From the NCBI GenBank assembly GCA_964242415.1, contig CAXTAT010000047.1, positions 1-23,111 of the forward strand: DNA of 23,111 nucleotides, given 5' to 3'. The DNA is from DASWOJ01 sp964242415 (GTDB lineage: Bacteria; Pseudomonadota; Alphaproteobacteria; Acetobacterales; Acetobacteraceae). Position numbers and translations under genes: made by a program. Under the pieces are notes generated by a model, which did not search any database, was not told the DNA's origin, and was given only the letters and a program-made list of their open reading frames with translations. Shown here piece by piece: positions 7,615-15,667 of this stretch. Position 1 is the stretch's first letter. Each line of letters starts with the position of its first letter.

Positions 7615-8343
7615 TCAGCTCGTGGTGACGACGGTCCAGGTGGCCGACTGAACCAGGGGCGAAGCCTCCAACGCCGTCACCACCGCGTCCAGCTCCGCCG
7701 GTTCCGCCGTGGTGGGCACCAGCCCGGCGATCAGCTCCACCAGGCTGCTGCCCACCAGCGCCTGCACGTCCCGCACCGGGTAGTTCGCCCGGCCCAGCTC
7801 CACATCCAGCAGGTCCCGCGCGTCGGACACGTCGGCCGGGGCGCAGATGACGTGGATGCGGTATTGCGCCTCTGTCGCGTCGGCGCTGATGGGACGGCGG
7901 TTCACCCAGTTCACCAGGGGGCGCAGCAGGGTGTTGCCAGCCAGCACGAAGGCGGACAGCGCCGCCGCCTCCGCCTGCAGCCCCGTGCCGGCGAAGGTGC
8001 CGACCGCGGCGGAGCACCACAGCGTCGCCGCCGTGTTCAGCCCGCGCACGTTGGTGCCGTCCTTCAGGATCACCCCGGCGCCCAGGAAGCCGATGCCGGA
8101 CACGACGTAGGACACGATCCGCGTCGCCCCGTCCGCCCCCAGCAGCCGCATCCCGAGGTCGGAGAACGCCGCCGACCCCACCGCCACCAGCACCGTCGTC
8201 CGCAGCCCGGCGGTGCGCTGCCGCCACTGCCGCTCGAACCCGATGGCGGTGCCCAGCACGAAGGCGGTCGCCAGCGCCGCCAGCGTGTGGGCGAAGTCGC
8301 CCGCTAGGAAGCGCCCGGCTGCGTCCAGCAGCGCGGGCGGCAC
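7615..8343 (-). CDS. MgtC/SapB-family membrane protein
   Basis: The 242-residue inner-membrane protein has the MgtC signature: an N-terminal helix with GTAIGFERQWRQRTAGLRT, then GSAAFSDLG, then the conserved SGIGFLGAGVILKDG-TNVRGLNTAATLWCSAAVG. About five helices lie in residues 15-145, followed by a soluble ACT-like C-terminal domain (150-240). MgtC proteins support growth at low magnesium and modulate membrane energetics; they are not themselves Mg transporters. Start codon is GTG (8341-8343). It begins six bases after the stop of the upstream CurA-like gene, so the two are probably one transcript. Confidence 0.9.
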   Translation of the reverse strand: MPPALLDAAGRFLAGDFAHTLAALATAFVLGTAIGFERQWRQRTAGLRTTVLVAVGSAAFSDLGMRLLGADGATRIVSYVVSGIGFLGAGVILKDGTNVRGLNTAATLWCSAAVGTFAGTGLQAEAAALSAFVLAGNTLLRPLVNWVNRRPISADATEAQYRIHVICAPADVSDARDLLDVELGRANYPVRDVQALVGSSLVELIAGLVPTTAEPAELDAVVTALEASPLVQSATWTVVTTS

Positions 8344-8349
8344 AGGCGA

Positions 8350-9366
8350 CTAGGCCGCCACCCGCACCAGCAGCTTGCCGAAGTTGGCGCCGCCGAGCAT
8401 GCCGATGAACGCGGCCGGCGCGGCCTCCAGGCCCTCCACCACGTCTTCGCGGTAGCGCACCTTGCCCTCCGCCACCCAGGTCCCGACAGTCTGCAGGAAG
8501 TCGTCCTGCTGCGCCGCGAAGTCCCAGACGATGAAGCCGCGCATCAGCAGCCGCTTGGTGAGCACGGCGCGCATCAGGGCGGCCGTGCGGTCCGGCCCCG
8601 GCGGGGCGGCCCCCAGGTTGTAGTTAGCGATCAGCCCGCACACCGGCACGCGGGCGAACGGGTTGAGGCGCGGCAGCACGGCGTCCCAGACCTTGCCGCC
8701 GACGTTTTCGAAGTACACGTCGATGCCCCCGGGGCAGGCGTCCGCCAGTTGGTCCGCCAGGTCCGGGGCGCGGTGGTCGAGGCAGGCGTCGAAGCCGAGG
8801 CCGCGCACGAAGGCGCACTTGTCGGGTCCGCCGGCGATGCCCACCGCCCGTGCGCCGTGCAGCTTGGCGATCTGGCCGACCAGCGATCCCACGGGGCCGC
8901 TGGCGGCGGCGACCACGACGGTCTCGCCGGGCTTGGGCTGGCCGATGTTGAGCATCCCGACATAGGCCGTCATGCCGGGCATCCCCAGCACGCCCAGCGC
9001 GGTGGAGGGCGGGGCCGGGCCGCGCGGCACATGGCGCAGGGTGGAGGGCTTGGCAGTGGCATACTCCTGCCATCCGTTGAAGCCGAGGACGAGGTCGCCA
9101 GGGCTGAACCCCTCGGCATGCGACTCGACGACCTCGCTGACGGTGCCGCCGGTCATCACCTCGCCGATGCCGACCGGGGGCGAGTAGGATGGCGCGTCGC
9201 TCATGCGCCCGCGCATGTAGGGGTCGAGCGAGAGCCAGAGGGTGCGGAGCAGCACCTCGCCCGGGGCGGCGGCGGGCATGGCGGCCTCCTCCAGCCGGAA
9301 GTTGCCGGGGTCCGGGGCGGCAGGGGGACGGCTGGCCAGGACGATGCGGCGGTTGATGGCGGGCAT
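8350..9366 (-). CDS. NADP-dependent zinc-free MDR oxidoreductase (CurA/YncB-like)
   Basis: The 338-residue medium-chain dehydrogenase/reductase belongs to the prostaglandin reductase/leukotriene B4 dehydrogenase/CurA branch, which reduces alpha,beta-unsaturated carbonyls with NADPH. Visible are the N-terminal NRRIVLASRP, LWLSLDPYMRGRM (43-55) typical of this branch, LGMPGMTAYVGML (127-139), the Rossmann glycine motif AASGPVGSLVGQ (154-165), YFENVGGKVWDAVLPRLN and the C-terminal GANFGKLLVRV. Zinc-ligand cysteines are absent, as in the family. Start ATG 9364-9366 has AGAGG nine bases upstream. The MgtC-family gene follows after six bases. The partner substrate is unknown; detoxification is the usual family role. 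Confidence 0.92.
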   Translation of the reverse strand: MPAINRRIVLASRPPAAPDPGNFRLEEAAMPAAAPGEVLLRTLWLSLDPYMRGRMSDAPSYSPPVGIGEVMTGGTVSEVVESHAEGFSPGDLVLGFNGWQEYATAKPSTLRHVPRGPAPPSTALGVLGMPGMTAYVGMLNIGQPKPGETVVVAAASGPVGSLVGQIAKLHGARAVGIAGGPDKCAFVRGLGFDACLDHRAPDLADQLADACPGGIDVYFENVGGKVWDAVLPRLNPFARVPVCGLIANYNLGAAPPGPDRTAALMRAVLTKRLLMRGFIVWDFAAQQDDFLQTVGTWVAEGKVRYREDVVEGLEAAPAAFIGMLGGANFGKLLVRVAA

Positions 9367-9388
9367 GGGCAGACCTCTGTTTCAAACG

Positions 9389-9418
9389 CGGGGGGTGCGA
9401 AGGCGGGGGGTGCGAAGG
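9389..9418. repeat. 15-bp tandem duplication
   Basis: CGGGGGGTGCGAAGG is present twice in direct succession (9389-9403, 9404-9418), just upstream of the CurA-like start and in the divergent gap before the large secreted protein. It could alter promoter spacing; no other role is evident. Confidence 0.75.
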
Positions 9419-9517
9419 CGGGCACCATCGCAAGCGCGACGGTGGGCATCATCGCATTAGGCTTGTGGCAACACCAAACGGGCAGGATGGCGTCAGCAAA
9501 AACCCAGTGAGTGCAAG

Positions 9518-12500
9518 ATGCCTCAATCCGCCATCACAGCGCAGACCAGCGCGCACGCCGCCCTGGCCGCACCGGGCGGCGAGCTGGACTGGACCATAAC
9601 CGGCAGCATCGCCGGCACGGTGGACGGCCTGCAACTGCGCGACCTGCTCGGCGACGGCCAGACGTTGGACCCGGCGCGTCCGCCGGACGTGATCATCACC
9701 TCCGGCGGCGCGACGCTGTTCAGCGGCGCCGTCACCCCCACGGAGCGGCGGGACCCTGGATCAGGCGTGACCACCGTTGGGCTGGACCTGTCCGCCGCGC
9801 TGCGGGCGGCGGGGCTGACGGGCACGGCGCCGGCCGGGGCGGAGGTGCAGGTGGTGCTGCACAGCGTCATCGGCGCCGATTACGCGACGACCACGCAGCC
9901 CCTGCTCAGCAGCCTCGTCGGCCAGGGCGATCCGCTGGACAACGCCGCCGAGTTCACCGCGACCCAGGCTGGCCAGGCGGTGAACAGCGATCCCGTGAGC
10001 GGGCGCCTGGTGCTGCCCAGCAGCCAACTGGCGGTCGAGGTCTATGCCGTCAACGGCGTCGTCGGCGCCGCGGCGGTCAGGCCAGGCGACAGCGTGACCT
10101 ACCGGCTGCGGCTGGCCATGCCGCTCGGCACGGCGCAGGCGGTGCAGGTGCAGGCGGTTATCCCCGGGCTGGCCGGCACGGTGGCCTGGGATGGCGCCGG
10201 AGGGTCGGTCCTGCCGGCGACCGGTCATGCTGCCCTGGGCCTGGACAGCACGGCCGGGCTGGCGCCACAGGCGGTCAGCGTCGTTCCCGGCGTTGGCGGT
10301 CCGGCGTTGGAACTCGATTTCGGCAACGTCGCCGCAGCGGCCGGCGCCACCCCGGCGGTCATCGACGTGCTGTACACCGCGGCCCTGCCCGCCGGGGTAT
10401 CGAGGGTGCAAGCGACATCGGTGGAGGAGAACTCGTTCGGCGGCGTCAGCAGCAGCGCCGCGTCGGCGGACTTCGCGGCGCCAGTGCCGCAATTGCTGCT
10501 GCAAACCGCCAGCATGAATGACACGGGGTTGCAAAGCAGCTTCTTCGCGGTCGGCAACGGCTCCGGCAGCCCGGTCGCATTCAGCACCGACTTCGGCCAG
10601 TTCAGCGGTCCCGTGACTAGCGCCGCGCTGGCCTCCGACCCATTCTCCGACCGATTGGCGGACGTGGCGGCAGGCGACCTCGTCACCTTCGTCATCGCGG
10701 TGCAGAACGTGACGGCTGGGGCGCCGGCCTACGGTATCGTGCTGCGCGACAGCCCGCCGGCCGGCTTCGTCGTGCCTTCAGGCGGCGCCGGCATCGTGGT
10801 TACGACGGGCGATGGCATGCCTCTGGCGGCCACTGGCAACCTGTTCGACCCGGCAGGCGGCCTGGCGTTCGACCCAGCGGCGCCGCTGCTCGGATACAGC
10901 GCCACATCCGGCCAAAACGTCGCGCTGGTGGCGTTCACCCTGCAGGCGACCAGCAGCGTGCCGTCGCCACGGGCCATGCTGGCGAACACCGCGCAGGTGG
11001 TCGCCTTCGCTGGCAGCCCGGGCGGCGCCAACCTGGCGACCGCTGCCCTGACAGCGACGACCAGCGTGGCGACGATGGCGCCGACCGTGACGCTGGTGCA
11101 GACCGGGACGGACGCCGCGACGCCGGGTGGTCCGCTCGCGGTGGGGCAGACGGTGACGCTGCACGCCACCGTCACCCTGCCGTCCGGCAGCAGCCAGGCG
11201 CTGCGCATCGACCCGGTGCTGCCCGCCGGCCTGACCCTGGTGTCCGCAACCATCACCGACGTGACCCTGGGGACGACGGGGCTGGCGGCGGGGCAGGCAT
11301 CGGCCTCGGGGTTTGACCTGGGAAACTACACGGCCGGATCGGCCAGCACGGTCGGGATCGACATCGTGGCACGGGCGGCCGGCGGGTCGGGCGGGACGGT
11401 GCAGGCGGTGGTCAGCGCCGCAGACCCGGACGGGGCGGCAGGCCGGGTATCGACCTCTGCCAGCGCCACGGTTCCGGTCCTGTCGCCAGCGCTGTCGCTG
11501 ACCCTGACCGGGGTTGCGGCGGGTGTGGCAACCTCTGACACCATGCCCATCGCACCTTTTGCGGCGCTTGCGCTGGCTGATCCCAACGTCAGCCAAACCG
11601 AGTCGGTCAGCGTCACCCTGTCCGACGCGCAGCATGGCACGCTGACCAACCTGGGCGGCGGCGCGTATGACCCGGTGGCTGGCATCTACACGCTTGCAGG
11701 CTTGGCCGCGCTGGTGCAGGCGGCGCTGCAGGGGCTGCTATTCGTGCCGGCGCCGCATCGGGCCGCAGCCGGCGGCCAGGTTACCACCGGAGTAGCCGTC
11801 GCGGTCCAGGATGCGGCCGGCGGGACGGCAAGCGCCCTCACGCAGGTCGTCGCCACAAACCTGGACGCCCTGCCGGCGATCACGGGGGGCGTGGCCGGGC
11901 AGTCCACGACGACGACCCTCGCGGCGCTGCCATTCGCCGGGCTGCTTCTGACCGATCCCGACGGCGGCCCGGCGGAGACGTTGACGGTCCAGGGTACACC
12001 GGGCCTGGGCAGCTTGCAGGGTGGCCTTGGCGCCTACAACCCGGTCACCGGCGCGTACACGGCGCAGGGCACGACCGCAGCCTTGGCGGCCGATGTGCAG
12101 GGCCTGGTGTTCACGCCCGGCGCGGCGGGCATGGCCAGCTTCAGCGTCACGTTGAACGACGGAGCGGGCGGTGTGGCGCAGGACAGCACGACGTCGCTGG
12201 TCATTGCGCCCAGCGCCGATACGGCTGGCGTCGCGCAGCACTTCATGCAGTTGCCCGGCGCACAGTTCCTGACCCTGATCAATGGCGTGCAGACTACGGT
12301 GGAGGGCGAGGCATACCACGGTCCCGTCAGCTATTTGCAGGATCAGTTGATCCTGGACAGCTCCAGCCCGGCGGTCATCGTGGCGCATACGTCGAACGCG
12401 TTCATCAAGAGTTTCTCAGGTTTCAGCGCCATCCAGGTGCTGGGCGGGCAGAACGTGGTGGACGCCGGGCCAGGGTCCAACTTCATCGTGGGCGGCACGG

Positions 12501-12808
12501 GGAACGACACCTTTTTCCTGGACGGCACCCATGGCGCAGTCACCTGGGACACCATCCAGGGTTTTCACCCGGGCGACATGATGACGTTGTTCGGGTTCAA
12601 CGCCGGCACGTCCAGCCTCGTTTGGGCCGATGCGGAGGGGGCTGCTGGCTACACGGGGCGGACGATCCATGCGGACCTGGCCGGGACCGGCGGGGTCACG
12701 GCCAACCTGACGTTCGCAGGGACGACTGCGGCCGATACGGACCGGTATGTGATCTCGACGGGTACGGTGGGCGGGATGAACTACCTTGCGGTGGTCGATC
12801 CGGCATAA
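9518..12808 (+). CDS. Large secreted adhesin-like protein with RTX-like C-terminus
   Basis: This 1,096-residue beta-rich protein of low-complexity T/A/G/V composition has no Cys and a single Lys (964) by my reading, as in surface or secreted proteins. Residues 24-135 form an N-terminal module (DWTITGSIAGTVDGLQLRD...). Residues 185-510 hold DUF11-like sheets (GDLVTFVIAVQNVTA... RDSPPAGF). Two related cadherin-like repeats lie at about 679-745 and 805-870, sharing 'GAYDPVAGIYT' and 'GAYNPVTGAYT' and then 'LQGLLFVP' and 'VQGLVFTP'. Residues 975-1001 (GGQNVVDAGPGSNFIVGG followed by TGNDTFFLDG) are RTX-like calcium-binding nonapeptides. There is no Sec signal; a C-terminal type I secretion signal is likely, but no ABC exporter is nearby. 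Start ATG 9518 has a weak ribosome site. The role, cell attachment or matrix, is inferred. Confidence 0.82.
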   Translation: MPQSAITAQTSAHAALAAPGGELDWTITGSIAGTVDGLQLRDLLGDGQTLDPARPPDVIITSGGATLFSGAVTPTERRDPGSGVTTVGLDLSAALRAAGLTGTAPAGAEVQVVLHSVIGADYATTTQPLLSSLVGQGDPLDNAAEFTATQAGQAVNSDPVSGRLVLPSSQLAVEVYAVNGVVGAAAVRPGDSVTYRLRLAMPLGTAQAVQVQAVIPGLAGTVAWDGAGGSVLPATGHAALGLDSTAGLAPQAVSVVPGVGGPALELDFGNVAAAAGATPAVIDVLYTAALPAGVSRVQATSVEENSFGGVSSSAASADFAAPVPQLLLQTASMNDTGLQSSFFAVGNGSGSPVAFSTDFGQFSGPVTSAALASDPFSDRLADVAAGDLVTFVIAVQNVTAGAPAYGIVLRDSPPAGFVVPSGGAGIVVTTGDGMPLAATGNLFDPAGGLAFDPAAPLLGYSATSGQNVALVAFTLQATSSVPSPRAMLANTAQVVAFAGSPGGANLATAALTATTSVATMAPTVTLVQTGTDAATPGGPLAVGQTVTLHATVTLPSGSSQALRIDPVLPAGLTLVSATITDVTLGTTGLAAGQASASGFDLGNYTAGSASTVGIDIVARAAGGSGGTVQAVVSAADPDGAAGRVSTSASATVPVLSPALSLTLTGVAAGVATSDTMPIAPFAALALADPNVSQTESVSVTLSDAQHGTLTNLGGGAYDPVAGIYTLAGLAALVQAALQGLLFVPAPHRAAAGGQVTTGVAVAVQDAAGGTASALTQVVATNLDALPAITGGVAGQSTTTTLAALPFAGLLLTDPDGGPAETLTVQGTPGLGSLQGGLGAYNPVTGAYTAQGTTAALAADVQGLVFTPGAAGMASFSVTLNDGAGGVAQDSTTSLVIAPSADTAGVAQHFMQLPGAQFLTLINGVQTTVEGEAYHGPVSYLQDQLILDSSSPAVIVAHTSNAFIKSFSGFSAIQVLGGQNVVDAGPGSNFIVGGTGNDTFFLDGTHGAVTWDTIQGFHPGDMMTLFGFNAGTSSLVWADAEGAAGYTGRTIHADLAGTGGVTANLTFAGTTAADTDRYVISTGTVGGMNYLAVVDPA

Positions 12809-12816
12809 GGAGGGGA

Positions 12817-12894
12817 ATGGCGGAGCGGAAGCGGATTGGGCTGCGGGGGGCGTTGGTGCAGGGATGCTCGGGTGGCCTGACCCTGATGGGATAG
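12817..12894 (+). CDS. Short ORF (25 aa) with a strong Shine-Dalgarno
   Basis: ATG 12817 lies eight bases after the stop of the large secreted protein and is preceded by AGGAGGGG, the best ribosome site in this area. The frame reads MAERKRIGLRGALVQGCSGG and stops at TAG 12892, where the IS5-family remnant begins. It may be the first codons of a downstream cotranscribed gene cut off by the insertion, or it may be untranslated. No family recognised. Confidence 0.3.
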   Translation: MAERKRIGLRGALVQGCSGGLTLMG

Positions 12895-12907
12895 GTATGT
12901 TCCTTCC

Positions 12908-13861
12908 ATGCCGTTCAAGCACAACGCCGCGCGTCGTCATCGCATTCCCCGGGCGCGCTACCGGGTCACGACCTGGGCAACCTGCGAGGCAGGAGTGCGC
13001 CGGTGGGGTGACCTCATCGTCTGGGTGGACGAAGTAGCCCCTGCGGGATGGCAAGCACCACGCCGCAGCACGCCGGGCGGACAGCCGCGCTACTCTGACT
13101 TGGCGATCGAGTTGGTGCTGAGCTTGCGGCTCGTGTTCCACCTAGCCCTGCGGCAAGCAGAAGGGTTTGCTCGCAGCGTGCTTGCGCCGCTCGACCTTGA
13201 TCTGGCCGTGCCGGACCACACCACGCTTTCACGGCGTGGTCAGGCGTTTGCCGGACGCCAGCCGCGCGTGCGGGCCGGCACCTGGTGCTGGACAGCACAG
13301 GGCTTGAGCTGTTCGGCCAAGGCGAGTAATGTGTGGCCAAGGCACGGGCCGGCTGCGCCGACGCTGACTCAAGCTGCACCTTGGCGTAGATGCCACCACC
13401 GGCGAGACCGTAGCCCACGTGCTGACCGACGGGGACGACGCGGCGCAAGTGCCCGCCCTGCTGCGCCAGCCGGAGGGCGCCCTGGCCAGCCTGATCGCGG
13501 ACGGCGCCTACGACCGTGATCCCGTCTACCAGGCCGCAGCGGCCCGATAGCCGGGATTACCGATCGAGGTGGTCATCCCACCCCGGGCCGATGCCGGCTG
13601 AGCACAGGTGATCCGGATGGGCAGAGCGCGCGCGACCATCATATCCAGCTCTTGGCCGAACGGGACCGCATCGGCTGGCAGCGGGCGACCGAGTACGGCC
13701 AGCGCAATCAGGCCGAAACCGCCATGGGCCGCTACAAGCACCTGATCGGGCCCAAGCTCCGTGCCCGCAGCCGGCCCGCTCAGCACGGCGAGGTCGCCCT
13801 CGCTGTCCAGGTGCTCAACCGCATGATCCGCACCGCCAAGCCTGTCTCCGTCCGACGCTGA
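12908..13861 (+). mobile_element. IS5-family (IS903-like) transposase, decayed
   Basis: The first 120 codons are intact: MPFKHNAARRHRIPRARYRV, SDLAIELVLSLRLVFHLALR, LDLAVPDHTTLSRRGQAF. This is the usual N-terminus of IS5/IS903-type DDE transposases. Near 13,275 the frame shifts; in the new frame LVLDSTGLELFGQGE is followed by TAA. After another shift come LKLHLGVDATTGETVAHVL and ADGAYDRDPVYQ, then in-frame TAG (about 13,550) and TGA (about 13,600). A last shift gives AETAMGRYKHLIGPKLRARS and the end NRMIRTAKPVSVRR at TGA 13,859. The three DDE residues (LDSTG, DGAYD, AETA) survive, but at least three frameshifts and several stops make it dead. The element's ends are not certain; no target duplication was found. 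Confidence 0.85.
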
Positions 13862-13963
13862 ACCGTGCGGGTCAGGAACCCTGCTGCTTGTGCTCGGGTC
13901 CATGCACCAATGCCCCAGCGTGGGCACCCGTCGTCGGACAAGTTCCCGGGTGCGGCGCCCGTA

Positions 13964-14074
13964 ATGCGGGAGGTGCTGGGCATCGTGGAAGCGCACAGGG
14001 CCGGCGACTACCCAGACGAGTTGGCCGCTTGGAAAGAAGCCGCCATGCTGGCGGAGCTGATCAAGAGGCAGTGA
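13964..14074 (+). CDS. Short ORF (36 aa), fragment of an island gene
   Basis: The frame MREVLGIVEAHRAGDYPDEL, then AAWKEAAMLAELIKRQ, ends at TGA 14,072-14,074, just beyond the IS5 remnant and nine bases before the next frame. The helical composition and codon use look coding, and it is probably the 3' end of a gene whose front was removed. The ATG at 13,964 may not be the real start. Family not recognised. Confidence 0.35.
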   Translation: MREVLGIVEAHRAGDYPDELAAWKEAAMLAELIKRQ

Positions 14075-14083
14075 GAAAAGGAC

Positions 14084-14500
14084 GTGACTGCTGCCGTGAA
14101 AGGCAGCGGTGCCATCCCTGCCAAGCCGCGGGAGGCCACCGCCCGCCCGGCCCCGGTACGCCCGCAGGTGCGCGCGGCGGACTCGACCGTAGGCGGGGCT
14201 GATGCGGGGCTGCTTCCTGTCCATGGCCGCCCGGGTGCTGGGGGACGCCAGCGGGCCGGCGGAGGAGCGCAACGCCCGGATCTTGGCGGAGTGGATCATG
14301 CACACCCAGCCCGCCGTGGTGAACGTGTCCAGCATCCGCGACAGGGCGCGGATGCCGGGGGTTGCGGGAAAGCGAGCCGGTGAAGCAGGCGTCCCGGTTC
14401 CTGCCCGATGCCGGGTGGCTGCTGCCGCCGGAGTTATCCGGGGCGGCGGGCCACGGGGGGACTGGCCGGTGAACCCGCAGCTATGGGCGAAGGGGCGCCA
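14084..14500 (+). pseudogene. DUF3987-type (primase-helicase-like) gene, internally deleted
   Basis: The later part reads like the C-terminus of DUF3987 proteins of phage/plasmid-derived islands: MAARVLGDASGPAEERNARI, LAEWIMHTQPAVVNVSSIRD, RARMPG. After a one-base shift (about 14,365) it continues LRESEPVKQASRFLPDAGWL, LPPELSG, and after a second shift DWPVNPQLWAKG. The 'R.LAEWI...PA.VNV..I.....PGLR' and 'PVNP.LW' patterns are what I associate with the family end. A GTG start at 14,084 opens MTAAVKGSGAIPAKPREATA, which could be the N-terminus of the same gene, so the several hundred central codons with the nucleotide-binding motifs would be missing. The identity is from memory, and the N-terminal link is inference. 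Confidence 0.5.
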
Positions 14501-14523
14501 GCGTGACCCTGTTGTAGCCGTTG

Positions 14524-14553
14524 CCCCGTCCCGAAAACCCCGACAAAGGCGAA
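14524..14553. repeat. 30-bp direct repeat, copy A
   Basis: The 30 bases from 14,524 are identical to 15,247-15,276 (core CCGAAAACCCCGACAAAGGC). Similarity continues more loosely for about 80 bases downstream in both. In one frame both copies read LPRPENPDKGE. They flank the minus-strand hypothetical gene and overlap its 3' end, so this looks like a duplicated piece of island coding sequence. Confidence 0.85.
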
Positions 14554-14557
14554 GCCG

Positions 14558-15040
14558 CTACGGCGGAGGCTGGGCAGGAGCTTTCGCCTTGATCGCTTTT
14601 CTTGGGGCGGGTGTAGCGCCAAACGAAGAATGAAGGGCATGAGGTGGCATAAACGGCGGTGGGGGTTCAGAGGCCGGTTGCCTGTGCGTCTTCGCCTCGG
14701 CCATCAAATCGAGCATGTGAGCCAGGTGGAGCTTCATGCGATCTATCAAAGGGCTGATAGCGGCAAAGCGCGCCACGCGGCAGCCGGTGAGGTTAAACAC
14801 ATCGAAACCATCCACGGTCACGAACACGGTCCACCACGCGCCTTCCTCGAAACCAATAGCGCCCAAGGAGGCGTATTCGTCCCCGCAATCAACTGCATCG
14901 AAGTCCACTTCAGCGCCCGGGACGGCATACGTCAGCGCCAACAGGGCTTGCCGCTCCTCCCTGGAAAACCATAGAGGCCGGGGGCTGACCTTCGGGAACT
15001 GGATAATCGTAGCACTTTCGGCAGCGGTGCGGGGCATGGC
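14558..15040 (-). CDS. Hypothetical island protein (160 aa)
   Basis: The ORF starts at ATG 15,038-15,040 (MPRTAAESATIIQFPKVSPR). It has coherent codon use and a protein-like middle: FSREERQALLALTYAVPGAE, VDFDAVDCGDEYASLGAIGF, WWTVFVTVDGFDVFNLTGCR, IDRMKLHLAHMLDLMAEAK. It looks soluble, acidic and alpha/beta. The last ~25 residues (FGATPAPRKAIKAKAPAQPPP) are Pro/Ala/Lys-rich and encoded by the diverged tail of repeat A, so the natural end may have been nearer 14,630. No family is recognised. It sits alone on this strand inside the decayed island, and a 22-codon N-terminal extension to 15,106 is open but less coding-like. Confidence 0.6.
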   Translation of the reverse strand, partial: AMPRTAAESATIIQFPKVSPRPLWFSREERQALLALTYAVPGAEVDFDAVDCGDEYASLGAIGFEEGAWWTVFVTVDGFDVFNLTGCRVARFAAISPLIDRMKLHLAHMLDLMAEAKTHRQPASEPPPPFMPPHALHSSFGATPAPRKAIKAKAPAQPPP

Positions 15041-15246
15041 ATTCAAGTCCAAAGGGCTACATGGCAGCCTGCTAACTTCCACATGCCGGGCTAGTAAAGT
15101 AGTCAAATTCTGTGCGCGTGCGATAGGAAACGTTGCGCGAGGCCGTATGCTGGATTGGTGCTCATCGTTGTCCGGGCTGTCGCTGGAAGCGGCATGGAGA
15201 GCGTGACGTAGTGGACGGTGGCGTCATCATTGGCGTCCAGCCCCTT

Positions 15247-15276
15247 CCCCGTCCCGAAAACCCCGACAAAGGCGAA
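15247..15276. repeat. 30-bp direct repeat, copy B
   Basis: Exact second copy of 14,524-14,553. Here the plus frame stays open past the repeat (PRPENPDKGENPGAGEGQGF, then RLFRLSQDWG), so copy B is the more coding-like version. The stretch 15,041-15,422 holds nothing else I can support as a gene. Confidence 0.85.
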
Positions 15277-15422
15277 AACCCCGGTGCTGGGGAGGGGCAG
15301 GGTTTCCGCCTTTTTCGCCTTTCTCAAGATTGGGGGCAGCGCCAGACGCCATCCCGCTATTGGCCGCGCTTGCAAGGTTTGTGGGGGCGGATGTGGTCGC
15401 GTCCGAGTTTTTCAGTTCCACT

Positions 15423-15510
15423 ATGACGCCCATGCGCGCGGGGTTGGTAGGACCGCCTGCGTCGAGCGCCGGGCCACCCTGGAATGACGCCCGCGCGCGC
15501 GGGGTTGGCG
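15423..15510. repeat. Near-duplicate gene-start segments 61 bp apart
   Basis: ATGACGCCCATGCGCGCGGG at 15,423 and ATGACGCCCGCGCGCGCGGG at 15,484, each continuing GTTGG, are copies of the same start region (MTPMRAGL and MTPARAGL). Only the second leads into a sensible short ORF, so the first is probably a partial duplication. Confidence 0.6.
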
Positions 15511-15639
15511 GAGCTGTGCGGCTATTGGCGCCAGGTCCCTCCCAAGCCGCCGCGGGCGCCGCGCCGGAAGCCGCGGACGCCACCAGGGGCTGCTGCACCC
15601 GCGGCAGCGCTCCCTCTCCCCGTCGTGCTCCTGGACTGA
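15484..15639 (+). CDS. Small Pro/Arg-rich island ORF (51 aa)
   Basis: The frame MTPARAGLAELCGYWRQVPP, KPPRAPRRKPRTPPGAAAPA, AALPLPVVLLD ends at TGA 15,637. Its ATG overlaps (ATGA) the stop of an open plus frame ending VFQFHYDAHARGVGRTACVE, then RRATLE at 15,487, a stop-start overlap typical of translationally coupled genes. The upstream frame becomes less coding-like before about 15,380, so that partner is probably damaged. Composition suggests a basic, partly disordered small protein. Function unknown. Confidence 0.4.
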   Translation: MTPARAGLAELCGYWRQVPPKPPRAPRRKPRTPPGAAAPAAALPLPVVLLD

Positions 15640-15667
15640 TGCGACATGGCTCCCGGGAAAATTGGGC

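Noticed and set aside
9761..12388. Several long minus-strand frames opposite the adhesin-like gene
   Set aside because: They mirror the Thr/Ala/Gly-rich plus-strand protein and have Arg/Gln-rich composition without motifs or ribosome sites.
12877..13875. CTGACCC / GGGTCAG as terminal inverted repeats of the first IS5 copy
   Set aside because: Only 7 bases match and the flanks (GGTGGC versus GAACCC) show no target-site duplication, so the ends remain undefined.
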